Shown: positions 7,476 through 13,462, counted from the first letter of the stretch. The stretch: DNA of 13,881 nucleotides from CAZRHH01 sp964599885 (GCA_964599885.1 CAZRHH010000079.1:1-13881), one strand, 5' to 3'. Made by a program: numbers and translations. The notes: generated by a model not told the origin, from the letters alone.

Positions 7476-7479
7476 AAGC
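7451..7479 (-). promoter_or_regulatory. Candidate reverse promoter for the CGNR-hydrolase unit
   Basis: The minus strand has TATACT (7456-7451), a perfect extended -10 candidate, with only a weak -35 (GCTTGC at 17 bp, or TTGCGT at 15 bp). The spacer holds CACCT-TTCGC-AGGTG (plus-strand sense 7457-7471), a 5-bp inverted repeat mirroring the one in the forward promoter. The weak -35 suggests an activator-dependent promoter or a low-level one. Confidence 0.4.
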
Positions 7480-7496
7480 AAGTACCGGAGGAAGCG

Positions 7497-7706
7497 ATGG
7501 ATCTCTACACAATGACGAAGCTAAGCGAGATGCGCATGGATGACCTGAGGCGCGAGGCGTCGCTCCACAACGCGAGCGCTGGCCTGCGCCCGCGAGCGCC
7601 GATCGCCGCAGTCCGCCGCGCGACCGGTTCGATGATGGTGCGCGCGGGCGCACGGCTGCTGGGCGGCGGTACGACCGTCACGGTCGAGGCGTGCGACGCG
7701 TGTTAG
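7497..7706 (+). CDS. Small Met/Arg/Ala-rich protein of unknown function, 69 aa
   Basis: The start is well supported: GGAGGAAG at 7487-7494 directly precedes ATG at 7497, and a near-consensus promoter lies upstream. The N-terminal part, MDLYTMTKLSEMRMDDLRRE, should form an amphipathic helix with regularly placed Met and Leu residues. The middle is rich in Arg, Ala and Pro, and a hydrophobic/Gly patch (ARLLGGGTTVTVE) precedes a C-terminal CDAC, with the last residue a Cys. I do not recognise a named family. In style it resembles short basic proteins with an MxxLxxxRxxDLxREA start that are common in actinobacteria and Chloroflexota. It is divergent from the CGNR regulator and shares its repeat-bearing control region, so it is a likely regulatory target. 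A role in stress or metal/redox response through the CxxC is speculation. Confidence 0.7.
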   Translation: MDLYTMTKLSEMRMDDLRREASLHNASAGLRPRAPIAAVRRATGSMMVRAGARLLGGGTTVTVEACDAC

Positions 7707-7734
7707 AAGTGGACGCGGCGCGGTGATCTGACGA

Positions 7735-7758
7735 CACTCTCGTATGGTCACGAGAGTG
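7735..7758 (+). promoter_or_regulatory. Perfect 9-bp inverted repeat with the start codon in its loop
   Basis: CACTCTCGT (7735-7743) and ACGAGAGTG (7750-7758) are exact reverse complements separated by ATGGTC, whose ATG is the putative start of the next gene. In RNA it would be a stable hairpin hiding the start codon in a 6-nt loop. In DNA it could be a dimer-binding operator. No T run follows, so an intrinsic terminator for the small protein gene is unlikely. Confidence 0.6.
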
Positions 7759-8381
7759 CGCAGCCCGTTCGCGTCGCCGTTCGCCAAACTGATCGTCGCC
7801 GTGTTTTGGGTCGCTTACGCTGCGATGCTGATTGCGATCGTCGTGGGTCGTGACGCGAACCTGCTAGCCATCGGGATCGCGTGGACAATCGGTCTGCCAT
7901 GGATGACCTCGAGTTTTCTCAGCGGCGTGCGGGTGGTTCCGGGCAAAAGCGTGGGCGGCGGACCGATGTATCCCCAGGTTTCGCTGGATCCGGACGAGCA
8001 CGTGCTGTTCGAGGCGCCGGCGTTGATCGGCAACGTCTGGGGTCGCCGAAACGGTCATTTCTTTTAACTGACAAGCACCTCATTACGATCCCAATTCGCT
8101 CGTACGGGAAACCGCGGACGATTTCGTTAGGCGAAATTGCATCGGTGACCGCGGAAGCTAAAGGGTTAGGTTGGCCCGCGCCCAAGGAGCGGTTGACTGT
8201 GGTATTTCCGGGGGGTTCGGTCGTCCTCCGACCTTGGAGGAGTGTCGGCTTCGCTAGGACGTTCAATGCGTTCATGGGCACGATCGGCGTAGACGAGTTC
8301 GTCGACGGATTCGTGGGCGCGCTGTCTGACGCCGGCGTGGCGGTGCAGACGCCGGCTGATGATCGTTCGCGCGTTACGTGA
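7744..8381 (+). pseudogene. Two-TM membrane protein with a PH-like domain, one frameshift
   Basis: Frame one (7744-8067) encodes two hydrophobic helices (LIVAVFWVAYAAMLIAIVVG and NLLAIGIAWTIGLPW), then a soluble part ending GNVWGRRNGHFF before TAA. The natural continuation, LTDKHLITIPIRSYG...SLGEIASV, is in another frame and runs to 8381. Supplying one T in the run at 8062-8065 joins them into about 212 aa. The pattern EHVLFEAPALIG...GHFFLTDKHLI...ISLGEIASV is the layout of bacterial PH-like (GRAM/YdbT-type) domains, in which an outward strand pair is followed by LTxxRL and a basic strand. The family call is tentative and the function unknown. The base loss could be a true mutation, an assembly error, or a -1 slip at TTC-TTT-TAA. 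There is no clear Shine-Dalgarno before ATG 7744, and the start sits in a hairpin loop; GTG at codon 6 is an alternative. Confidence 0.6.
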
Positions 8382-8398
8382 TGTCGTGCGCGGTTGCC

Positions 8399-8424
8399 CC
8401 GCGGGGGGAGCTTCAGCTCCGCGG
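8399..8424. terminator. GC-rich hairpin between convergent genes, possible bidirectional terminator
   Basis: GGAGC-TTCA-GCTCC (8407-8420) is a perfect stem with a tetraloop. It is extended by CCGC (8399-8402) pairing with GCGG (8421-8424) around a G bulge. It lies in the 61-nt gap between the PH-like gene and the end of selD, which converge. No T run is present on either side, so it may be a dispersed intergenic palindrome and not a classical terminator. Confidence 0.45.
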
Positions 8425-8442
8425 CTACATTTCGCGCCGTGC

Positions 8443-9489
8443 CTAGTCGACGATTACGCCTGATCCCGCGTCCACGCGCCCGACGATTGCGCCCGGCAGG
8501 CCGTCCGCGTGCAGGCGCGCGACGATCTCTGACGCCGCCTCCGGGGGGAGCGCGATGAGCAGGCCACCCGACGTCTGCGGATCGAATAGCAGATGCTCCG
8601 TCGCTTCGTCGATGCTGTCGCCGATCGTGACGTGGCCTTCGAGGCCGGCGCGATTGCGGCTGGCACCGCCGGTGACGATGCCTTCGGCCGCGTAGGCGAG
8701 CGCGCCATCGAGCGCCGGCACGCTCGCCGCGTCGATGACGAAGCGGACGTCGCCGCGATTCGCCATCTCGCGCGCGTGACCGAGGAGCGCGAAGCCGGTG
8801 ATGTCGGTCATGGCATGCGCGTTCGCTTCGCGCGCGAGATGCGACGCGTGGCGGTTGAGCGTGAGCATGCTGCGCGTCGCGGCGGCGGCGTGATCGGCGT
8901 CGTCGCGGCCGTCGCGCGCCGCCGTCAGGATGATGCCCGTGCCGAGCGGCTTCGTCAGCACCAGCGCATCGCCGGGCTGCGCGCCGCCTTTGGCGAAGAC
9001 ACGCTTCGGGTCGATGATGCCGGTGACGGCGAGCCCGTATTTCGGTTCCTTGTCGTACAGCGTGTGCCCGCCGGCGACGATGCCGCCCGCCTCGCGCACC
9101 TTCTCCGCGCCGCCGAGCAATATGCGCCCAAGAATCGCCGGGTCGAGATCCTCCGGGAACGACGTGACGTTGAGCGCCATCAGGACGTCGCCGCCCATCG
9201 CGTACACGTCACTCATCGCGTTGGCGGCGGCGATGGCGCCGTAGTCGTACGGGTCATCGACGACGGGCGGGAAGAAGTCGACCGTCTGGACGATCGCGAT
9301 GTCGTCGGTGAGGCGGTAGACCGCCGCGTCGTCGGGGCCGTCGAGGCCGACGAGCAGATCCGGAAAGTCGGCCAGATCGAACGTGCTGGTGACGGCGCCG
9401 AGCACCTGCGCCAGCGTGCCGATGCCCGCCTTGCCGGCGCACCCCGCGCACGACGCGAGGCTGGTCAGCCGGATGTCTTGTGTGGTCAT
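8443..9489 (-). CDS. selD: Selenophosphate synthetase (selenide, water dikinase)
   Basis: SelD makes monoselenophosphate from selenide and ATP, the selenium donor for selenocysteine and selenouridine. The 348-aa protein matches the E. coli length (347). Starting from ATG at 9489 gives LTSLASCAGCAGK, with the catalytic Cys at 17 and Lys at 20, exactly the E. coli numbers. The first-position Cys is a true Cys codon, so this is not the selenocysteine form. Other family marks are VQTVDFFPPVVDDPYDYG, NAMSDVYAMGGDVLMALN, GGHTLYDKEPKYGLAVTG, DITGFALLGH and LLFDPQTSGGLL. The frame stays open 96 codons upstream of ATG 9489, but that part is low-quality Arg/Cys-rich sequence crossing a tandem repeat, so it is excluded. 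The partner genes selA, selB, selC and selU are not in the window, and no SECIS-like context is evident. Confidence 0.96.
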   Translation of the reverse strand: MTTQDIRLTSLASCAGCAGKAGIGTLAQVLGAVTSTFDLADFPDLLVGLDGPDDAAVYRLTDDIAIVQTVDFFPPVVDDPYDYGAIAAANAMSDVYAMGGDVLMALNVTSFPEDLDPAILGRILLGGAEKVREAGGIVAGGHTLYDKEPKYGLAVTGIIDPKRVFAKGGAQPGDALVLTKPLGTGIILTAARDGRDDADHAAAATRSMLTLNRHASHLAREANAHAMTDITGFALLGHAREMANRGDVRFVIDAASVPALDGALAYAAEGIVTGGASRNRAGLEGHVTIGDSIDEATEHLLFDPQTSGGLLIALPPEAASEIVARLHADGLPGAIVGRVDAGSGVIVD

Positions 9490-9504
9490 GCGGTCAGTAT
9501 GGAG

Positions 9505-9531
9505 GCGGGAAGCGGGAAGCGGGAAGCGGGA
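9505..9531. repeat. Heptamer tandem repeat (GCGGGAA, about 3.9 copies)
   Basis: Four successive GCGGGAA units, the last cut short at GCGGGA, lie 16-42 nt upstream of the selD start codon on the non-coding side. In the selD transcript direction the unit reads TTCCCGC. Its position in the leader or promoter of selD means copy-number change by strand slippage could alter spacing. It is otherwise simple-sequence DNA. Confidence 0.8.
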
Positions 9532-9660
9532 CAGATTGCTTGCACTCGTCGGCCTGTGTGCGCGCGTAACGCTGCAACTTGACCGTCGATCGTGACTATT
9601 GATGCGCACCCCCCCGCCTACGCAGCGCCGCATCCTTCGGCACTCCGCAATGATGACGCG

Positions 9661-9666
9661 TATACT
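9661..9666 (+). promoter_or_regulatory. Candidate -10 element (GCGTATACT) for the 801-aa secreted protein
   Basis: TATACT lies 33 nt before the ATG at 9699 and would place the start near 9673. No good -35 is seen at 16-18 bp. The same nine bases, GCGTATACT, occur before the next gene at 12185-12193. Confidence 0.3.
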
Positions 9667-9698
9667 TGCTACATCCTCACCAACGCTATGAGGCACGC

Positions 9699-12104
9699 AT
9701 GACCAGAACGTACATCGTCGCGCTCGCGCTGTTCGTAGCGCTGATCGCCGGCATCGGCACCGCCCCACCGCTCGCACAGGCCGACGTCGACGGTAGCGTG
9801 GCGATTGGCTGCGAATTTCTGATCGACGCGATTGACGCCAATAGCAGCGACGTAGCGGACGGAGCCGACGCTGCGGCAGCGTGCGACGGCATCAGTTCGA
9901 CCGGCGACAACCCGCTGAGCGCGGACGTGGAATCCGGCGGCGAGGCGGAGACGCTGGCGAACGCGCTCGGCAACGAAGATGGCGTTCTCACGGCGGCTGA
10001 CTTCGCGCTGATCGATCTGGATGCGAACCAGATCCGCGAATTTCCCGTCGCGGGCATCGTCAGTTCGATTTACGTGTTCGCGTTTGTCGATGACGACGGA
10101 CCGGTGACATTCGATGGTGATGCTGGACTATCTGGCAGTTTCGGCCCGGATGAGCTTTGCGACACATTCGATGAGGATGCCGACTGCGCTTCGGCGGTGT
10201 TCGGGGACGGCGACGGTGTCGTCGTCGCGACCATTGCGGCGGCGAGCGGCGCCGACTCTGGCGACCAACTCGACGTGACGATCATCCAGGAAGGCGACGA
10301 CGACTCGACCGAAACCATCAACGTCACCGGAGCGCCGAACGACGTTTCTCTCGTGCTTGTCGAAACGCGCATACAGAGAAGCGACTCCAACAGCGACTTG
10401 ACTGCGTGCAAAAACGATCTCGGCGTGATGGATACCGGCGCGCTCGGAAACGCGAACTCCACAATCGCCATCGCGGTCGTCACCGACAACGATGACGTTG
10501 TGATCACCCGCGTCGCCGTCCTCTTTGACACGTCTGACGACGACATCGCCGACATTGGTGATACGACGGGAGTCAGCGTCGACGGCGGCACGTCCGGGAT
10601 CGCTGCGTTCGCGGTGGTGTGCGGCGGTCTCGAATTGGGTGAAGCGGAGATCAGTGCCACTATCAATCTCGGTACAGCTAACGAGGACATCTCAACGCAA
10701 ACCGTGACGGTTATTGGCGCGCCTGGGCTGATCGCGTTGAGCGCGTCGCCCGCTATCGTCGCGTGCGATGGCGTGGAGAGCAGCACCGTCACCGCGACGA
10801 TCGCCGACGCCGAGGGCAATCCCGTCGCCAACGGCACCAGCGTGAATTTTACGACCGTCCAGAACGGTACGGCTAATCCGATCAACACAAACACGCTTGA
10901 CGGCGTCGCTTCGAGCGAGATCACGCCACTCACGCATGTCGCTGAAGGCGTGACCGTCCTGGTGACCGCGGGCGACGCCCAGGCGTCGATCCGGATCGAC
11001 TGCGAGCCGGACGGGGATGACCCGCGGTTCCCGCTCAACGCGTACCCGCTGCCGTTCTCGGATTTCCGCAGCACGGCCGGCATGACGCACTCGCCGGCCG
11101 ATCCGCAGCCATGTGGCAACGTCGGCGCCGACATCTGGTATCGGCTGACGATCGAGCCGTCGCCGCCGTTCAACGGGACGCTCGTTGCGGATACCGTTGG
11201 CAGCAACTTCAATACTGTGGTCGGCGCGTACGTGCATACGGGAGTGGGTCCGCCGTCCGTGGCTGATTCAACGCTGATCGATTGCGACGCGACGGGCACG
11301 AACTCAAGCGTCACGTTCGATGCGGCGGCCGGGAACACGTACTTCTTCCAGGTGGGCGGTGGGAACGGGGCGACGGGCGGCTTGCACTTCAGCGTGAGAT
11401 GCACGCTGGACGCCGATTGCGACACGGTGACGGCCGCCGCCGACAACTGCGGCAACAGCCCCAACGTCAACCAGCTCAATACGGACGACGCGCCGATCGT
11501 CATCGTTGGCGTCGGGCCCGCCGATTCAACGAACGCGAACGGCGACGAACTCGGCGATGTCTGTGATCCTGACGACGACAACGACGATCTTGTCGACGAT
11601 GACGAAGTCAGCGGACCACCATGCGCCACCGCAACCGGGCTGACCGACCCGCTTCGCGCCGACACCGATACCGACCGCGTGCTCGACGGCGCCGAATGTG
11701 CGATGGGCACCGACCCAACGAATGAGCTGTCGAAGCCACAACGCCCGATGCCCGGCGACAGCGACAGAGATGGCCTCTCTGACGCACTCGAAAGCAGCAT
11801 CGGCTCCAACCCGGGCGCCGCGGATACCGACGGCGACGGCATCAACGATGGCATCGAGTTTCGCGGCTACGGCACGTCGATTGTGGCGCTCGACAGCGAC
11901 GGCGACGGGTGCGCGGACGACACGGAAATCACGGACGTCACCGGGAGCCGCAAGACCGACATCGTCGATGTATTTCTCGTCGCGCGGAGCAGAGATCGCA
12001 CTGACCGGCCGAACCACGACATTACGAAGGACGGCGCAATCAACGTCGTCGACCTCTTCCTGGTGGCAGCGAATCAAACGGACACGCTCTGCGCGCCGCA
12101 GTAG
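9699..12104 (+). CDS. Secreted modular protein: Big-1-like, PPC-like, TSP3-like and dockerin-like domains
   Basis: The 801-aa protein starts at ATG 9699 with GAGG five bases upstream. A Sec signal peptide (TYIVALALFVALIAGIG, cleavage after AQA near residue 29) sends it out of the cell. Residues 30-340 are Asp-rich beta modules with a recurring ending (ETINVTGAP, TQTVTVIGAP). About 340-434 is a Big-1/invasin-like Ig domain (LSASPAIVACDG...STVTATIADAEGNPVANGTSVNFTT, split here for reading). About 467-567 resembles a pre-peptidase C-terminal domain (QPCGNVGADIWYRLT, NTYFFQVGG). About 571-748 holds TSP3-type calcium motifs (DGDGIND, DSDRDGLSD, DSDGDGCADD). About 750-794 is dockerin-like: a degenerate first repeat (TDIVDVFLVA) and a good second (DITKDGAINVVDLFLVAAN). 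There is no catalytic domain, sortase motif or C-terminal TM. It is likely a calcium-stabilised surface or matrix protein. Confidence 0.9.
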   Translation: MTRTYIVALALFVALIAGIGTAPPLAQADVDGSVAIGCEFLIDAIDANSSDVADGADAAAACDGISSTGDNPLSADVESGGEAETLANALGNEDGVLTAADFALIDLDANQIREFPVAGIVSSIYVFAFVDDDGPVTFDGDAGLSGSFGPDELCDTFDEDADCASAVFGDGDGVVVATIAAASGADSGDQLDVTIIQEGDDDSTETINVTGAPNDVSLVLVETRIQRSDSNSDLTACKNDLGVMDTGALGNANSTIAIAVVTDNDDVVITRVAVLFDTSDDDIADIGDTTGVSVDGGTSGIAAFAVVCGGLELGEAEISATINLGTANEDISTQTVTVIGAPGLIALSASPAIVACDGVESSTVTATIADAEGNPVANGTSVNFTTVQNGTANPINTNTLDGVASSEITPLTHVAEGVTVLVTAGDAQASIRIDCEPDGDDPRFPLNAYPLPFSDFRSTAGMTHSPADPQPCGNVGADIWYRLTIEPSPPFNGTLVADTVGSNFNTVVGAYVHTGVGPPSVADSTLIDCDATGTNSSVTFDAAAGNTYFFQVGGGNGATGGLHFSVRCTLDADCDTVTAAADNCGNSPNVNQLNTDDAPIVIVGVGPADSTNANGDELGDVCDPDDDNDDLVDDDEVSGPPCATATGLTDPLRADTDTDRVLDGAECAMGTDPTNELSKPQRPMPGDSDRDGLSDALESSIGSNPGAADTDGDGINDGIEFRGYGTSIVALDSDGDGCADDTEITDVTGSRKTDIVDVFLVARSRDRTDRPNHDITKDGAINVVDLFLVAANQTDTLCAPQ

Positions 12105-12184
12105 CCGGTTCGCTCGATCGTTGTCGCCATACTCTCATTCTGTGCGGTCTGGCCGAAAGTGGCCGACGCATTTCGAGTGCGTGA

Positions 12185-12193
12185 GCGTATACT
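12185..12193 (+). promoter_or_regulatory. Candidate -10 element (GCGTATACT) for the 239-aa exported protein
   Basis: TATACT (12188-12193) lies about 68 nt before ATG 12262 and repeats the GCGTATACT word found before the 801-aa gene. No recognisable -35 precedes it. The two genes may share a sigma factor or activator. Confidence 0.3.
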
Positions 12194-12261
12194 CTTCAAG
12201 AGACAGCCCAGCGGCGCTATCGGGCGACAGGCGTGCGGAATCAGTGTTGCGGAGCATCGCT

Positions 12262-12981
12262 ATGCGCCCACTCTTACAACGACGAGCAATCGAACGAGCG
12301 GTGCGATTCATCGTGCTGTTCGCGATCGCTGTGGCCGCAATTGGTGCGCGATGCATCGAGAATGTAGCGATCCGGACCGATGACAGCGGGCACACGTTTC
12401 TGCTTGGCGAGATTTATAACGACACTGACGTGCAAGGAACACGGTTGACTGTGCGTCTGAGGCTGCTCGACGCCAACGGTGCCGTCCTGGCATCAAAGGA
12501 CAGTCCCACGTGTCCGCCGGACCTTCAACCGCACGGACTTAGTTCTTACGGAGTCCAGTTTGACGAACTGAACCTCCCTCCGGCCGCGTCGTGGGATGTA
12601 CGCCCGATTTCGGCCGTGACACTGGATGCGCCGCTCCCCGAGTCGGGGGTCGTTGTTGCGTCCGCGGATGCAACATGGTCAGGTGAGACGGCGAACGTAG
12701 CGTTTCGCGTCACGAACAACAGCAATACGACCTATGACGACGCTCAACTCTGCGCCGTGACGTACGACGTGGAGAACAAAGTGCGGTCGTGGACTCCGTT
12801 CGAGCCGACGACGGTAGGGAAGTCGGGGACGCTGGCAGCGCGCACAACCAGCGACCTGTCCTTCCCGCTTCGAGGCCAAGCCGGCGCCGTCGCGGTGCGG
12901 GTTTGGCTTTGGATTCCTGGCGGCTCGACGGGCACCTCACCCTACCAACCAGTCATGACGTCACCCCTCGTCGTTCAATGA
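12262..12981 (+). CDS. Exported or membrane-anchored protein with two Ig/FxLYD-like modules
   Basis: This 239-aa protein starts at ATG 12262 with GGAG seven bases upstream; the frame is open much further upstream but only inside the preceding gene. Basic residues (RRAIERAVR) precede a hydrophobic helix at 16-29 (FIVLFAIAVAAIGA), acting as a signal peptide or anchor. Cys31 is preceded by Arg, so it is not a proper lipobox. The rest is beta-rich in two similar modules: about 36-120 (LLGEIYNDTDVQGTRLTVRL) and about 130-239 (VAFRVTNNSNTTYDDAQLCA). Each has the xGEVxNxT/xxVxNNS signature of FxLYD-type domains, found in surface proteins of bacteria and archaea. No catalytic residues can be named. 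It lies 157 nt after the large secreted protein on the same strand and may be transcribed separately. GC is somewhat lower than in the selD/glgA genes. Confidence 0.8.
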   Translation: MRPLLQRRAIERAVRFIVLFAIAVAAIGARCIENVAIRTDDSGHTFLLGEIYNDTDVQGTRLTVRLRLLDANGAVLASKDSPTCPPDLQPHGLSSYGVQFDELNLPPAASWDVRPISAVTLDAPLPESGVVVASADATWSGETANVAFRVTNNSNTTYDDAQLCAVTYDVENKVRSWTPFEPTTVGKSGTLAARTTSDLSFPLRGQAGAVAVRVWLWIPGGSTGTSPYQPVMTSPLVVQ

Positions 12982-13020
12982 CAACGAGTTTGTATGGCCG
13001 GCCTCCCCAGCCCCGAATCC

Positions 13021-13050
13021 TTGACTTGATTGAATCTGCGTACCTATACT
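13021..13050 (+). promoter_or_regulatory. Strong sigma-70 promoter for the tRNA-Thr/tuf locus
   Basis: TTGACT (13021-13026), an 18-bp spacer and TATACT (13045-13050) give a near-consensus promoter with a start near 13057. The first gene product downstream is tRNA-Thr at 13145. A T/A-rich spacer in GC-rich DNA adds support. Immediately downstream lies a hairpin followed by five T residues. Confidence 0.75.
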
Positions 13051-13061
13051 GCACGGCGAGA

Positions 13062-13088
13062 CCCGCCACTGTGGCGGGGCGTATTTTT
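13062..13088 (+). terminator. Hairpin plus T run just after the tRNA/tuf promoter
   Basis: CCCGCCAC-T-GTGGCGGG (13062-13078) is a perfect palindrome that would fold with a 5-nt loop. It is followed by GCGTA and TTTTT (13084-13088), the look of an intrinsic terminator. It may end transcripts from the 12262 gene. But it lies only about 5 nt past the predicted start of the tRNA/tuf promoter, so it could also act as an attenuator or a 5' stability hairpin. Confidence 0.55.
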
Positions 13089-13144
13089 GTCCGGCACGTG
13101 CAGACTTGGCTCGAAGCTAAGAACTGCGGGTTGGCGGGCTTCGG

Positions 13145-13220
13145 GCCCGGGTGGCGCAACGGCAGCGCAACCGATTTGTAATCGGTAGGTTAGTGGGTTC
13201 GAATCCCCTCTCGGGCTCCA
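13145..13220 (+). tRNA. tRNA-Thr, anticodon TGT
   Basis: The full cloverleaf can be drawn. Acceptor GCCCGGG pairs with CTCGGGC (one G-U), and the D arm is GCGC/GCGC. The anticodon stem ACCGA/TCGGT encloses TTTGTAA with anticodon TGT at 13177-13179, reading ACA. The variable region is AGGTTA-like, and the T loop is TTCGAAT with a T stem GTGGG/CCCCT that has one U-C mismatch. Discriminator T is followed by an encoded CCA (13218-13220). It is the first of two threonine isoacceptors ahead of tuf, an arrangement known from other bacteria. Confidence 0.95.
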
Positions 13221-13302
13221 GTCGTTGGTCCCGATGGTGGCTCGAAGGCGCGAATCAGCCGCAACAACGGTGCGCCGGCCGAAGCCCCACGCTTGCCCAT
13301 CT

Positions 13303-13378
13303 GCCCACATAGCTCAGTTGGCAGAGCACACCCTTGGTAAGGGTGAGGTCATCGGTTCAAATCCGATTGTGGGCTCCA
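13303..13378 (+). tRNA. tRNA-Thr, anticodon GGT
   Basis: The acceptor GCCCACA pairs perfectly with TGTGGGC, and the D arm is GCTC/GAGC. The anticodon stem CACCC/GGGTG encloses TTGGTAA with anticodon GGT at 13336-13338, reading ACC/ACT. The variable loop is AGGTC, and the T arm is ATCGG-TTCAAAT-CCGAT. Discriminator T and encoded CCA (13376-13378) complete the gene. It is 82 nt after tRNA-Thr(TGT) and likely on the same precursor transcript. Confidence 0.97.
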
Positions 13379-13391
13379 GCAGGAGCAACGT

Positions 13392-13449
13392 CCGCCACGG
13401 CGGACATACTGCCCGCCACGGCGGACATACTGCCCGCCGCGGCGAGCAT
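13392..13449 (+). repeat. 21-bp tandem repeat with internal palindrome in the tRNA-tuf spacer
   Basis: Two identical 21-bp units (13392-13412 and 13413-13433) each begin with the palindrome CCGCCACGGCGG followed by ACATACTGC. A third, decayed unit (13434-13449, CCGCCGCGGCGAGCAT) follows. It starts 14 nt after the tRNA-Thr(GGT) CCA. In RNA each unit could form a small GC hairpin, perhaps helping processing or protecting ends between tRNA and tuf mRNA. An ORF crosses it, but it has no ribosome binding site and overlaps the tRNA. Confidence 0.85.
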
Positions 13450-13462
13450 CGATAGCAGGCCT

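Noticed and set aside
7349..7477. N-terminal extension of the CGNR protein by 43 codons
   Set aside because: It would run through the forward promoter and all three repeats. GTG at 7348 with GGAG fits the family start.
9436..9441. Selenocysteine (TGA) at the SelD active site
   Set aside because: Codon 17 is an ordinary Cys codon and there is no in-frame TGA.
8593..9582. 329-codon plus-strand frame across selD
   Set aside because: A shadow of selD; Arg/Val-rich with no motifs.
9490..9777. N-terminal extension of selD by 96 codons
   Set aside because: It crosses the heptamer tandem repeat, is Arg/Cys-rich, and would move Cys17/Lys20 away from the conserved numbering.
10070..11854. 594-codon open frame on the minus strand across the large secreted protein gene
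   Set aside because: It is Ser/Pro/Val-rich low-complexity sequence, the expected complement of an Asp-rich, high-GC gene. It has no recognisable domain, and the plus-strand gene has a signal peptide and clear modules.
11698..12261. Long upstream extension of the 239-aa exported protein
   Set aside because: The frame lies inside the end of the 801-aa gene and lacks coding character. ATG 12262 has a ribosome binding site and begins the signal sequence.
13392..13449. CRISPR-like short repeats
   Set aside because: The units are directly abutting with no spacers, and only two are exact. It is a simple tandem repeat.
13225..13455. 76-codon plus-strand frame over tRNA-Thr(GGT) and the 21-bp repeats
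   Set aside because: It overlaps a complete tRNA and has no ribosome binding site. Its repeated peptide is a by-product of the DNA repeat.
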